Shown piece after piece: positions 1 to 7,869 of a DNA stretch of 64,000 nt. Position 1 is the stretch's first letter. Every line of letters begins with the position of its first letter. The stretch comes from Rhodoferax sp. U2-2l. Its GTDB lineage: Bacteria; Pseudomonadota; Gammaproteobacteria; Burkholderiales; Burkholderiaceae_C. The notes under the pieces are model-generated. The model was given only the letters and a program-made list of their open reading frames with translations. It was not told the DNA's origin and made no database searches. The translations under genes and the position numbers were made by a program. The stretch spans positions 1 through 64,000 of the forward strand of contig NZ_JAJCTH010000016.1 in assembly GCF_020594515.1 (NCBI RefSeq), written 5' to 3'.

Positions 1-202
1 CGTGGGCGGTGTTGATGGTGATGCCACGGGCTTTTTCTTCGGGGGCTGCGTCGATTTGGTCGTAGGCTTTGGCCTGGCCACCAAACTTGGCTGCCAGCAC
101 GGTGGTGATGGCTGCGGTCAGGGTGGTCTTGCCGTGGTCAACGTGACCGATGGTGCCCACGTTGACGTGGGGCTTGGTACGTGTGAATTTTTCTTTTGCC
201 AT
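1..202 (-). CDS. tuf: Elongation factor Tu, N-terminal part (cut by window edge)
   Basis: This is the first 67 codons of EF-Tu, the GTPase that delivers aminoacyl-tRNA to the ribosome. The N-terminus reads [20 protein letters not shown] and continues into the P-loop GHVDHGKT (about residues 18-25) and the start of switch I (EEKARGITI). The ATG is at 202-200, with a GGAG-type Shine-Dalgarno about 10 nt upstream. The rest of the gene lies outside the window. It follows three tRNA genes on the same strand, the classic tRNA-tufB arrangement of beta- and gammaproteobacteria, and is probably co-transcribed with them. Confidence 0.97.
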   Translation of the reverse strand, partial: MAKEKFTRTKPHVNVGTIGHVDHGKTTLTAAITTVLAAKFGGQAKAYDQIDAAPEEKARGITINTAH

Positions 203-246
203 TTTGTGACTCCGAAAAGGAAAGAACCGTCAAACTAAAACAAATC

Positions 247-321
247 TGGTGCCCATTCCGGGAATCGGACCCGGGACCTCTCCCTTACCAAGGGAGTGCT
301 CTGCCACTGAGCCAAATGGGC
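247..321 (-). tRNA. tRNA-Thr(GGT)
   Basis: The 75-nt gene folds as a cloverleaf. The acceptor stem GCCCATT/AATGGGC is perfect, the discriminator is A and the 3' CCA is encoded. The anticodon loop TTGGTAA between CTCCC and GGGAG gives anticodon GGT, which reads ACC and ACT threonine codons. The T arm contains the usual GGTTCGAATC-like segment (here GTTCCGATTC). It is the last tRNA before tuf, 44 nt upstream of the tuf start codon. Confidence 0.96.
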
Positions 322-356
322 TGAATCTTGTCTAACCGATCAAACTGCGCAGGCTA

Positions 357-430
357 TGGAGCGGGGTAGGAGAATCGAACTCCTCGCTTTAGCTTGGAAG
401 GCTAAGGTATTACCACTATACGAACCCCGC
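357..430 (-). tRNA. tRNA-Gly(TCC)
   Basis: The 74-nt gene has a perfect acceptor stem GCGGGGT/ACCCCGC, discriminator T and an encoded CCA. The anticodon loop CTTCCAA, flanked by TTAGC and GCTAA, gives TCC, which reads GGA and GGG. It is the middle gene of the tRNA-Tyr/Gly/Thr-tuf transcript. Confidence 0.96.
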
Positions 431-516
431 ACAGGCCTGCCTTGCAAGCTACCGTTGCAGAGCTCCTGCGCCTTTGAGCACGCACCCCAACGGCTATCTA
501 ACAGTCAATCTGTCAC

Positions 517-602
517 TGGTGGAGAGGGGTGGATTCGAACCACCGTACTCGTAAGAGGGCAGATTTACAGTCTGCTGCCATTAACCACTCGGCCACCTCT
601 CC
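517..602 (-). tRNA. tRNA-Tyr(GTA)
   Basis: The 86-nt length reflects the long variable arm typical of bacterial tRNA-Tyr. The acceptor stem GGAGAGG/CCTCTCC is perfect, the discriminator is A and CCA is encoded. The anticodon loop CTGTAAA gives GTA. It is the promoter-proximal gene of the tRNA-tuf cluster. Confidence 0.96.
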
Positions 603-614
603 AGTGAACGCAGA

Positions 615-643
615 ATTATGCCATGGAGTTTTGCTTTTGTCGC
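615..643 (-). promoter_or_regulatory. Sigma-70-type promoter of the tRNA-tuf transcript
   Basis: On the minus strand, a -35-like GCGACA (643-638) and a -10-like CATAAT (620-615) are separated by exactly 17 bp. The expected start site lies a few bases before the 5' end of tRNA-Tyr at 602. Position and spacing fit a stable-RNA promoter. The match is by eye only. Confidence 0.55.
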
Positions 644-680
644 GTAAACCAGAACTTTTTGATGGTTCGACAACAAATAG

Positions 681-1436
681 TTAGGGCTGTGCTCCTTTTG
701 GTGCGATCGCCAAGTTGGGAGTCGCGGCTTGTGTGTTGCTTTGATGCCGTTCACGCCAGGCTCTTGATTGCGAAAAATGGCCGCAGCCGATGAACGGCGC
801 TGGTGGGCGCAAGGCCGACAGCGGTGAGGGGTGGTTGGCGCAAAGTACCAAATGGCGCGATGCATCAATCAGTGGACGTTTGCTTTGGGCATGGCTGCCC
901 CACAACATGAAAACCACAGACGCCGCGTTTTGCGAGACGGCTTGGATGATGGCGTCCGTCAAGACCTCCCAGCCACGGTTGGCATGGCTGGCGGGTTGGC
1001 CTTCTTCAACCGTCAAACACGTGTTGAGCAGCAGCACGCCGTGGCGAGCCCAGCGCACCAGGCTACCGCCAGGGATGGGAAATGTGGGTGGTGGTTCGCC
1101 CAGATCGCGCTGCAACTCTTTGAAAATATTGCGCAACGACGGCGGTAACGCCACACCAGGCGCCACAGAAAACGCCAGCCCTTCAGCTTGACCCCGACCG
1201 TGGTACGGGTCCTGGCCCAGGATGACCACGCGCACTTTGTCGAGGGGTGTCAGTTCCAGCGCACGCAGCGGGGTGGGCGGGAAGATCACCGCGCCCTCCT
1301 GCAGCCTACGGTGCAAAAAAGCCAGCAACGCCTGTCCTTTGGCAGACTCAAAAAAATGAGTGACCAGTCCTTGCCAGCCGGGATCGACCGGCCAGTCAGA
1401 GGGGTGGGCTGATGCCAATTGGGCGCTTGTTGACAT
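681..1436 (-). CDS. ung: Uracil-DNA glycosylase
   Basis: This family-1 uracil-DNA glycosylase removes uracil from DNA at the first step of base-excision repair. At 251 aa it has the usual family length. It carries the catalytic water-activating motif GQDPYHG near residue 75 and the C-terminal minor-groove loop HPSPLSA near residue 200. The ATG at 1436 is preferred over an in-frame TTG at 1451. It lies about 33 nt downstream of trpC on the same strand, so it is probably the last gene of the trp transcript, a passenger rather than a pathway member. Confidence 0.95.
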   Translation of the reverse strand: MSTSAQLASAHPSDWPVDPGWQGLVTHFFESAKGQALLAFLHRRLQEGAVIFPPTPLRALELTPLDKVRVVILGQDPYHGRGQAEGLAFSVAPGVALPPSLRNIFKELQRDLGEPPPTFPIPGGSLVRWARHGVLLLNTCLTVEEGQPASHANRGWEVLTDAIIQAVSQNAASVVFMLWGSHAQSKRPLIDASRHLVLCANHPSPLSALRPPAPFIGCGHFSQSRAWRERHQSNTQAATPNLAIAPKGAQP

Positions 1437-1469
1437 AAACACCGATGTCAAAAGGGTGTGAGTGAGCCG

Positions 1470-2258
1470 TTATCCAAACAGCGCCGCCAGTGCCTCACCC
1501 GGCTCCGGCACACGCATGAAGGCTTCACCGACCAAAAAGGCGTTGACACCCGCCGCACCCAGCCGCAACACATCGTCGCGGGTGTGGATGCCGCTTTCAC
1601 ACACCAGCAGGCGATCCGCCGGGATGTCTTTCATTAACGTCAGTGTGGTGTCAAGCGACACCTCAAAGGTTTTCAGGTTGCGGTTATTCACACCAATCAA
1701 TGGCGTTCTGAGCTTGAGCGCGCGCTGCAGCTCCACCGCATCGTGCACCTCCACCAGCACCGCCATGTCCAGGCTGCGGGCGATGGCCTCAAACTCTTTC
1801 ATCTGCACGTCATCCAGGCAGGCAGCGATCAGCAGCACCGCATCGGCCCCCATGGCGCGAGACTCATAAATTTGGTAGGCGTCCACCATAAAGTCTTTGC
1901 GCAACACCGGCAGCTGACAAGAGGCGCGGGCCTGTTTCAGGTAGTCCACGCTGCCCTGGAAGAACTGCTGGTCGGTCAGTACCGACAGGCAGGCGGCGCC
2001 AAATTCGGCGTAACTCTGGGCGATGTCGGCCGGGATGAAGTCGGCACGGATCACGCCTTTGGATGGACTGGCTTTTTTGATTTCGGCAATAACCGCTGGT
2101 TGGCCCGCCGCGATCTTGGTACGCAGGGCACCCACAAAGTCGCGGGTCAGCACCCGGCTCTCGGCGTCGGCGCGCACCATGTCGAGTGGTTTGCGATTTT
2201 TGGCGGCGGCCACTTCTTCGTGTTTCACCGCCACAATGTTGTTCAGGATATCAGTCAT
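1470..2258 (-). CDS. trpC: Indole-3-glycerol-phosphate synthase
   Basis: TrpC closes the indole ring: it converts 1-(2-carboxyphenylamino)-1-deoxyribulose 5-phosphate to indole-3-glycerol phosphate. The 262-aa product is a single TIM barrel, not fused to TrpF as in enterics. Signatures are [10 protein letters not shown] (about 60-69, with the catalytic lysine), [14 protein letters not shown] and CESGI. The start ATG overlaps the last codons of the 55-aa membrane peptide upstream, which suggests translational coupling. It is the last tryptophan gene of the operon here; trpF, trpB and trpA are not in the window. Confidence 0.96.
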   Translation of the reverse strand: MTDILNNIVAVKHEEVAAAKNRKPLDMVRADAESRVLTRDFVGALRTKIAAGQPAVIAEIKKASPSKGVIRADFIPADIAQSYAEFGAACLSVLTDQQFFQGSVDYLKQARASCQLPVLRKDFMVDAYQIYESRAMGADAVLLIAACLDDVQMKEFEAIARSLDMAVLVEVHDAVELQRALKLRTPLIGVNNRNLKTFEVSLDTTLTLMKDIPADRLLVCESGIHTRDDVLRLGAAGVNAFLVGEAFMRVPEPGEALAALFG

Positions 2259-2418
2259 GTTGGGATGCCTCAGGGGTGGCAGAAAAAGAGTCGGTAGGGG
2301 TGGCGCCCTGTTTCAGGATGTTGACAAACACACGTTTCATCAACACCCCGACCACGATAAAAAAGACCGAAATGCCGATAGCAATCCAAGCGCCGTCGGT
2401 ATGGAGCAGCTGCATCAT
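2251..2418 (-). CDS. 55-aa single-span membrane peptide between trpD and trpC
   Basis: This small open frame was found by reading the trpD-trpC gap. Its ATG at 2418 overlaps the trpD stop as ATGA, and its TGA at 2251-2253 lies inside the start of trpC, so all three genes are chained by overlaps. The 55 residues begin with an amphipathic [11 protein letters not shown] hydrophobic helix follows (about residues 11-27, [17 protein letters not shown]), then Lys-Arg, then a polar tail rich in Thr, Ser and Pro. That predicts one membrane span with the tail in the cytoplasm. I do not recognise a family. The overlaps and codon composition support a real gene; the function is unknown. Confidence 0.7.
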   Translation of the reverse strand: MMQLLHTDGAWIAIGISVFFIVVGVLMKRVFVNILKQGATPTDSFSATPEASQHD

Positions 2419-3464
2419 CCGACAGCGCTCAAGCTGTGGGCTACCGTCACCAGTTGATCAAGCTTGGCCTTGGCAGCGCCTGATTCAAGAGCAGCCCGTG
2501 CTTTCTGGATACCGGCTGCCATCGAGTCCACGACATTGGCCGCATACAGCGCAACACCGGCGTTGAAGATCACGATCTCTTTGGCCGGACCGTCCACATT
2601 GTCCAGCACACCCAACAACATGGCGCGCGACTGCTCGGGTGTCTCAACCTTGAAGGCGCGGGTGCTGGCCATGGTCAGGCCAAAGTCTTCGGGGTGGATT
2701 TCATACTCGGTGACCTTGCCGTCTTTGAGTTCACCCACCAAGGTGGCAGCACCCAGACTGACCTCGTCCAGGCCGTCCTTGCCGTACACCACCACCGCGT
2801 GTTCGGTGCCCAGGCGCTCCAGCGCACGCACCTGGATACCTACCAGATCCGCGTGAAACACGCCCATCAAAATATTGGGTGCGCCAGCCGGGTTGGTGAG
2901 TGGCCCGAGCAGGTTAAAAATCGTCTTGACACCCATCTCGCGGCGCACCGGCGCCACGTTTTTCATAGCAGGGTGGTGGTTCGGCGCAAACATGAAGCCC
3001 ACCCCCACCTGCGCGATGCACTGGGCAATCGCCTCCGGCTTGAGGTTGATGTTGACACCGAGCGACTCCATCACATCGGCGCTGCCGCTTTTGCTGCTGA
3101 CACTGCGCCCGCCGTGTTTGCTGACCTTGGCACCTGCGGCTGCGGCCACAAACATGGCGCAGGTCGAGATGTTGAAGGTGTGCGAACTGTCACCTCCGGT
3201 ACCCACGATGTCCACCAGATGGGTTTTGTCGGCCACGTCCACTTTGGTGGCGAACTCGCGCATCACCTGCGCGGCGGCGGTGATCTCGCCGATGGTTTCC
3301 TTTTTGACACGCAGGCCGGTGATGAAGGCCGCCAGCATCACTGGGGACCATTCGCCAGCCATGATCTGACGCATGATGTAGAGCATCTCGTCGTGAAAAA
3401 TTTCACGGTGTTCGATGGTGCGCAACAGCGCTTCCTGCGGGGTGATTTTGATGGTGTGTGTCAT
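2415..3464 (-). CDS. trpD: Anthranilate phosphoribosyltransferase
   Basis: TrpD transfers the phosphoribosyl group of PRPP to anthranilate, the second committed step of tryptophan synthesis. The 349-aa protein has the family's glycine-rich PRPP-binding signature [14 protein letters not shown] near residue 87, then [21 protein letters not shown] and GPLTNPAG. The start chosen is the ATG at 3464 ([14 protein letters not shown]). The same frame is open far upstream but does not look like TrpD there. The gene lies 29 nt downstream of the RhtB-like exporter gene, and its stop overlaps the start of the small membrane peptide. Confidence 0.96.
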   Translation of the reverse strand: MTHTIKITPQEALLRTIEHREIFHDEMLYIMRQIMAGEWSPVMLAAFITGLRVKKETIGEITAAAQVMREFATKVDVADKTHLVDIVGTGGDSSHTFNISTCAMFVAAAAGAKVSKHGGRSVSSKSGSADVMESLGVNINLKPEAIAQCIAQVGVGFMFAPNHHPAMKNVAPVRREMGVKTIFNLLGPLTNPAGAPNILMGVFHADLVGIQVRALERLGTEHAVVVYGKDGLDEVSLGAATLVGELKDGKVTEYEIHPEDFGLTMASTRAFKVETPEQSRAMLLGVLDNVDGPAKEIVIFNAGVALYAANVVDSMAAGIQKARAALESGAAKAKLDQLVTVAHSLSAVG

Positions 3465-3493
3465 GCGCGCTCCTGGTGCGGTCGATGCAGAAT

Positions 3494-4150
3494 CTACGAG
3501 ACGGGATTGTCGGTCAGGGCCAGTTTGAGGCCGAAGGTGATGAACAGGGCGCCAGCGACGCGGTCCAGCCAGTGCATGCCACGCTGCACCTGGCTGGACC
3601 GGCGCGCCATCCAGGCCGCTGCCAGCGCCCAGCCGGTGTTGACTGGAATGGCATTCACATTGAACAGCACACCGAGTGCCAGAAACACCCAGGTGGTCTG
3701 TGTTGTGCCGGGCGTGATGAACTGCGGCACAAAGGCCAGAAAAAAGATCGCCACCTTGGGGTTGAGCACATTGGTCCAGAAACCACCGCTGTACACCCGC
3801 CACAAATCGGCGGGTACCGGGGCTTTGGCTTCTGCACCCGCGCTGGGCAACACGTTCCCCTGAGCACGCGAGAACAGCAGCCGAACACCCACATACAACA
3901 GGTAGGCCGCCCCGGCCCACTTGAGCAGGTTAAACGCAGTGGCCGAGGCCGCCAGCAAGGCGCCCACACCCAGCGCTGCGGCAAAGATGTGCACAAAACA
4001 GCCGGTGGTGATGCCCAGCCCGGCCACGATGCCCGCGCGCGCACCACTGCGCAGCGCATGCGTCACGATGTACAGGACATCGGGGCCGGGTGTCAGGTTC
4101 AGCAACCAACCGGCGGCGATGAACAGCAGCAACTGGTGGGTGTCAGGCAT
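3494..4150 (-). CDS. LysE/RhtB-family amino-acid exporter
   Basis: This 218-aa integral membrane protein is of the RhtB/LysE efflux family, which exports amino acids such as threonine, homoserine or lysine. The diagnostic N-terminal motif [12 protein letters not shown] occurs near residues 17-28, followed by the glycine-spaced helix [15 protein letters not shown]. About six hydrophobic segments are visible. It lies 9 nt downstream of the threonine aldolase gene and 29 nt upstream of trpD. The context suggests an amino acid connected with the operon, but the substrate cannot be read from sequence. Confidence 0.88.
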   Translation of the reverse strand: MPDTHQLLLFIAAGWLLNLTPGPDVLYIVTHALRSGARAGIVAGLGITTGCFVHIFAAALGVGALLAASATAFNLLKWAGAAYLLYVGVRLLFSRAQGNVLPSAGAEAKAPVPADLWRVYSGGFWTNVLNPKVAIFFLAFVPQFITPGTTQTTWVFLALGVLFNVNAIPVNTGWALAAAWMARRSSQVQRGMHWLDRVAGALFITFGLKLALTDNPVS

Positions 4151-4159
4151 GGCGCGCGC

Positions 4160-5272
4160 TCAGTGGTGCTCAAAATAGGCACGTATCACCGACACCGCGT
4201 GGTCGATGCCCGCGGCATCCACATCCAGATGGGTGACAAAACGCAGACGGTACAGGCCGGTGGCCAGCACCCCGTGCGAGGTCAAATACGGCAGCAGCTC
4301 TGCCCCACGGGACTTGGCGGTATCCACCAGATCCACAAACACAATGTTGGTCTGTGGCGGCTCCACCACCACCCCGGGCAGGCCCTGCAACCCGTCGGCC
4401 AGACGGCGCGCCAACGCATGGTCGTCGGCCAGCCGTGCCACATGGTGATCCAGCGCGTAGCTGCCCGCTGCGGCCAGCATCCCGGCCTGACGCATGCCGC
4501 CACCCACCATCTTGCGGATGCGGTGGGCGCGGGTGATGAAGTCGGCGCTGCCGCACAGGGCAGAGCCCACCGGTGCGCCCAGGCCTTTGCTCAGACACAC
4601 CGACACGCTGTCAAAACACTGGGCAATGCGGCGTGCCTCGTTAACGATGGCGTCATAAGTGATAGCTTCAGGCCCTTTATTCATGAGGGCTTGAGGCCGA
4701 TTAGACGCATACCCTTCAGCCGACTGCGTGGCCTGCGCCACCGCCGCGTTGAACAGCCGCGCGCCGTCCAGGTGCCGCGCCAGACCGTGGTTTTTGGCCA
4801 AGTCGGTCGCTGCTTGCACATAGTCCAGCGGCAGCAGCTTGCCACCAAAGGTGTTCTCCAGCGTGAGCAGCCGGGTGCGGGCAAAGTGGGCATCGTCTGG
4901 CTTGATGGCCGCTTCTATGTCGGCCAGCGCCAATGTGCCGTCAGCTTGGTGCTCCAGCGGCTGGGGCTGGATGCTGCCCAGCACCGCCGCGCCACCGCCC
5001 TCCCAGCGGTAGGTGTGCGCCATCTGGCCCACGATGTACTCGTCACCACGCTGGCAGTGCGCCATCAGGCCACACAGGTTGCTTTGTGTGCCGGTCGGCA
5101 CAAACAGCGCAGCTTCAAAACCCAGCATGTTGGCCAGCTTGTCTTGCAAGGCATTGATGCTGGGGTCGTCGCCAAACACATCGTCACCCACGGGTGCACC
5201 GGCCATGGCGGCGCGCATGGCAGAGGTGGGCTGGGTGACGGTGTCACTACGGAGGTCAACGGTTTTGATCAT
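4160..5272 (-). CDS. ltaE: Low-specificity L-threonine aldolase, with an in-frame repeat-derived insertion
   Basis: This PLP enzyme cleaves L-threonine or allo-threonine to glycine and acetaldehyde. It has the N-terminal RSDTVTQPT, GDDVFGDDPS, LENTFGGKLLPL and the PLP lysine in SLSKGLG-type context (CLSKGLGAPVG), followed by GGGMRQAG. At 370 aa it is longer than the usual 330-350 aa. As I recall the E. coli protein, only about 11 residues separate the FNA-V-A segment from the CDS...CLSKG segment, whereas about 41 occur here. The excess coincides with a repeat also present between genes (4661-4703 here, copy at 5296-5326). Catalytic residues remain, so the enzyme is probably active. It sits inside the trp operon, between trpG and the exporter. 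Confidence 0.93.
   Translation of the reverse strand: MIKTVDLRSDTVTQPTSAMRAAMAGAPVGDDVFGDDPSINALQDKLANMLGFEAALFVPTGTQSNLCGLMAHCQRGDEYIVGQMAHTYRWEGGGAAVLGSIQPQPLEHQADGTLALADIEAAIKPDDAHFARTRLLTLENTFGGKLLPLDYVQAATDLAKNHGLARHLDGARLFNAAVAQATQSAEGYASNRPQALMNKGPEAITYDAIVNEARRIAQCFDSVSVCLSKGLGAPVGSALCGSADFITRAHRIRKMVGGGMRQAGMLAAAGSYALDHHVARLADDHALARRLADGLQGLPGVVVEPPQTNIVFVDLVDTAKSRGAELLPYLTSHGVLATGLYRLRFVTHLDVDAAGIDHAVSVIRAYFEHH
4661..4703 (-). repeat. Short palindromic repeat inserted in frame in ltaE
   Basis: On the minus strand the core reads GCCCTCATGAATAAAGGGC and is followed by CTGAAGCTATC. It closely resembles the intergenic sequence at 5296-5326 (GCCCTTATTGAATAAGGACC followed by AGTAGCTATG). 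The insertion keeps the ltaE frame and encodes about 28 residues not expected from the family alignment. Short mobile repeats of this look are, from memory, frequent in Comamonadaceae genomes. Confidence 0.65.
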
Positions 5273-5295
5273 GGTTACAAGACTTTGACGCCACC

Positions 5296-5326
5296 GGCCC
5301 TTATTGAATAAGGACCAGTAGCTATG
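5296..5326 (+). repeat. Intergenic copy of the ltaE repeat
   Basis: The plus-strand sequence GGCCCTTATTGAATAAGGAC, then CAGTAGCTATG, lies in the 76-bp gap between trpG and ltaE. It contains the imperfect inverted repeat CCTTATT/AATAAGG and shares the GCCCT...GAATAA...AGCTAT framework with the copy inside ltaE. A possible third, more diverged copy lies at 51951-51978. Confidence 0.6.
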
Positions 5327-5348
5327 TTTGCCGAAGCATTCCGACGCA

Positions 5349-5963
5349 TCAAGCGCGCTGACTGTCGGCGGGGCGCGGGGCCAGGAAGTTCTTCAGCATC
5401 GCGTGGCCGTGTTCGGTCAGGATACTTTCTGGGTGGAACTGCACGCCTTCGATGTCCAAACTGGTGTGTTTCACGCCCATGATTTCACCGTCGTCGGTCC
5501 AGGCGGTGACTTTCAGGCAAGCGGGGCAGTTGTCACGTTGGATCGCCAGCGAGTGGTAACGGTTGACGGTGAACTGCGCGGGCAAACCTGCAAACACCCC
5601 TTCCTGCGTGGTGCTGATGGTGGAGGTTTTGCCGTGCATGAGCTGCTGCGCCCGGATGATGGTGCCGCCAAAAGCCGCGCCAATCGCCTGGTGGCCCAGG
5701 CAGACACCCAGAATCGGCAGCTGATTAGCAAAGTGCTGGATCGCCGCCACCGAGATACCCGCCTCGGCCGGTGAACACGGGCCGGGCGAGATCACCAGCC
5801 GGTCGAGCTGGCCTGCCGCCAGCATCGTATCGATCTGCTCAATCGTGATTTTGTCGTTGCGCGCTACCGTGACCTGCGCCCCCAGCTCGCCCAGGTACTG
5901 GACGATGTTGTAGGTGAAGCTGTCGTAGTTGTCGATCATCAGGAGTTGGATGGGTTGGCTCAT
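5349..5963 (-). CDS. trpG: Anthranilate synthase glutamine amidotransferase subunit
   Basis: TrpG supplies ammonia from glutamine to TrpE. The 204-aa protein is a class I glutamine amidotransferase with [11 protein letters not shown] at the N-terminus, the oxyanion motif ISPGPCSP, the nucleophile cysteine in GVCLGHQ (about residue 87) and the His-Glu pair in GVQFHPES (about residue 178). It starts 3 nt after the trpE stop. As in many bacteria it may also serve PabB in folate synthesis; no pabB is present here. Confidence 0.96.
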   Translation of the reverse strand: MSQPIQLLMIDNYDSFTYNIVQYLGELGAQVTVARNDKITIEQIDTMLAAGQLDRLVISPGPCSPAEAGISVAAIQHFANQLPILGVCLGHQAIGAAFGGTIIRAQQLMHGKTSTISTTQEGVFAGLPAQFTVNRYHSLAIQRDNCPACLKVTAWTDDGEIMGVKHTSLDIEGVQFHPESILTEHGHAMLKNFLAPRPADSQRA

Positions 5964-5966
5964 GAT

Positions 5967-7508
5967 TTACTCCAGACCTTCTTCCACCAGTTCCGCCGCC
6001 CGCAACAAGGCGCGCGCCTTGGCTTCGGTTTCTTTCCATTCCAGCTCGGGCACCGAATCGGCCACCACACCAGCTGCCGCCTGCACGTAGAGCATCTGGT
6101 CCAGGATGATGCCGGTACGGATCGCAATCGCCACGTCCATGTCGCCCGCATAACTCAGGTAACCACAGGCGCCGCCGTAGAGGCCGCGTTTGGTCGGCTC
6201 CAGCTGGTCGATCAGCTCCATCGCGTGCACCTTGGGCGCGCCAGTCAGGGTGCCAGCCGGGAAGGTGGCTTTGAGCACGTCCATGCTGCTCATGCCATCG
6301 AGCAGCGTGCCTTCGACGTTGCTGACGATGTGCATCACATGGCTGTAGCGCTCGACACAAAACGCGTCGGTGACCTTGACGCTGCCAATCTGGGCGATGC
6401 GGCCAATGTCGTTGCGCGCCAGGTCAATCAGCATGACGTGTTCAGCGCGCTCTTTGGGGTCGTGAATCAATTCGACTTCGGCGGCCTTGTCCAGCTCAGG
6501 CGTGGCGCCGCGTGGGCGCGTCCCCGCCAGCGGGCGGATGGTGATTTTTTGGGCAGTTTGGCCCGCCACCGTGACCTGCTCCTGGCGCACCAGAATCTCG
6601 GGGCTGGCACCGACCACATGGAAGTCCGCCCCGCCCTGCACTGCCCCGCTGAAGTTGTAGTAATACATATAGGGGCTGGGGTTGAGCGAACGCAGCGCGC
6701 GGTACAGACTCAAAGGGCTTTGTGTGTAGCGCTTCTTGATGCGCTGGCCGACCTGCACCTGCATGAAGTCGCCACCGGCGATCAGCTCCTTGGCGCGCTC
6801 CACGGCGGCGATGTAGTCGGCTTTGGCAAAGTCGCGCTGAGCGCTCTGGCTGGTGCTGGGCAGAATCTCGGGCGCCTGCACCGACTCGCGCAGCAAGGCC
6901 TTGAGCTCCGCTAGTCTTTTGGTAGCTTTTCCATAAGCATCGGTCTGGGCTGGGTCGGCATAGACCATCAGGTGCAGGGTGCCTGAGAGGTTGTCAATGA
7001 CGGCCAGCTCCTCACACTGCAGCAGCAAAATGTCGGGCGTCCCCAGCTCATCGGGCGGGCAAGTGGCTTGCAGCTTTTTCTCGATGTAACGCACCGCGTC
7101 GTAGCCAAAATAACCCGCCAGACCACCACAAAAACGCGGCATGCCGGGCTGCAGCGCGACTTTGAAGCGCTTCTGGTAGTCGGCAATAAAGTCGAGCGGG
7201 TTGGCTTGGCTGGTTTCCACCACCACACCGTCGGTCACCACCTCGGTACGGGCTTGCTCACCAAAGCCGCTGGCGCGCAGCAAGGTGCGTGCGGGCAGGC
7301 CAATGAAGCTGTAGCGGCCAAAGCGTTCGCCCCCCACCACCGACTCCAGCAGGAAGCTGCAGGCGGCGCTGCGGGTGAGTTTGAGGTACAGAGAGAGCGG
7401 CGTTTCCAGATCGGCAAACGCCTGGGCGCTGACCGGAATGCGGTTGAAGCCCTGGGCTGCCAGTTCATCAAATTCGGATTGAGAAATCACAGGAGAGGTT
7501 CTTTCCAT
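5967..7508 (-). CDS. trpE: Anthranilate synthase component I
   Basis: TrpE converts chorismate plus ammonia to anthranilate, the committed tryptophan step. The 513-aa protein shows the feedback-site region LLESVVGGERFGRYSFIG near residue 60, then the chorismate-binding core with FMQVQVGQRI, SPYMYYYNF, IRPLAGTRPRG, ARNDIGRI and FPAGTLTGAPK. The ATG at 7508 is preferred over the adjacent in-frame TTG at 7511. A leader peptide gene with a Trp-Pro-Trp motif precedes it by about 110 nt, suggesting attenuation control. trpG follows after 3 nt. Confidence 0.96.
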   Translation of the reverse strand: MERTSPVISQSEFDELAAQGFNRIPVSAQAFADLETPLSLYLKLTRSAACSFLLESVVGGERFGRYSFIGLPARTLLRASGFGEQARTEVVTDGVVVETSQANPLDFIADYQKRFKVALQPGMPRFCGGLAGYFGYDAVRYIEKKLQATCPPDELGTPDILLLQCEELAVIDNLSGTLHLMVYADPAQTDAYGKATKRLAELKALLRESVQAPEILPSTSQSAQRDFAKADYIAAVERAKELIAGGDFMQVQVGQRIKKRYTQSPLSLYRALRSLNPSPYMYYYNFSGAVQGGADFHVVGASPEILVRQEQVTVAGQTAQKITIRPLAGTRPRGATPELDKAAEVELIHDPKERAEHVMLIDLARNDIGRIAQIGSVKVTDAFCVERYSHVMHIVSNVEGTLLDGMSSMDVLKATFPAGTLTGAPKVHAMELIDQLEPTKRGLYGGACGYLSYAGDMDVAIAIRTGIILDQMLYVQAAAGVVADSVPELEWKETEAKARALLRAAELVEEGLE

Positions 7509-7574
7509 CAAATGCCGCTGGTCTGAGCCGCCCCGTCAAAGACACAAGGGCAAAAGCATCAAAACCATCCGGCG

Positions 7575-7589
7575 GCAGCGCGGAGCTGC
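7575..7589 (-). terminator. Candidate attenuator hairpin upstream of trpE
   Basis: On the minus strand GCAGC-tccgc-GCTGC can form a 5-bp hairpin, followed about 10 nt later by a short T tract (GGTTTTGATGCTTTTG). The same GCAGC segment can instead pair with GCTGC inside the leader peptide gene, at codons 21-23 after the Trp codons. That gives the mutually exclusive pairing expected of an attenuator. The stems are short and the T tract weak, so this is tentative. Confidence 0.3.
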
Positions 7590-7614
7590 GGTTCATACAA
7601 ACAGGACAAGGGTG

Positions 7615-7704
7615 TCAGCGCAGGGCCGACGACGTGTGCAGCGGACGCCAGGGCCAGGCTCCCCGGTCGCTACAACCTGTGATGGTGGTTTTATGGATGA
7701 ACAT
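7615..7704 (-). CDS. trpL: trp operon leader peptide (Trp-Pro-Trp)
   Basis: A 29-codon frame runs from ATG at 7704 to TGA at 7615 and encodes MFIHKTTITGCSDRGAWPWR plus nine more residues. Two tryptophans (residues 17 and 19) in so short a peptide are unlikely by chance and lie where ribosome stalling would affect the downstream hairpin. A -10-like TACACT lies just upstream and would place the transcript start at or next to the ATG, so the peptide may be leaderless. trpE starts 106 nt after the leader stop. The role is inferred from position and composition. Confidence 0.7.
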   Translation of the reverse strand: MFIHKTTITGCSDRGAWPWRPLHTSSALR

Positions 7705-7869
7705 CAATTGAGTGTAGCAAAGACCTTTTGCCATCGGCGAGGCTGGGTCAGGCTCGCGCGCCGTGTCGGCGTTGACAAGGCAGGCCTTTGCGGGCTTGTT
7801 TGAGCGTTTTGCCGGTGCTGAATGACTCTATGATTCAGATCACCGTTTTCCGCACCATAGGGCTCTGCG

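Noticed and set aside
3458..5311. A 617-codon plus-strand frame opposite the exporter and threonine aldolase genes
   Set aside because: Antisense shadow with no domain; both minus-strand genes are well supported.
6905..6945. A possible further copy of the ltaE-type repeat inside trpE
   Set aside because: Only short fragments resemble the core, and the encoded residues fit the normal TrpE alignment, so no insertion is needed.
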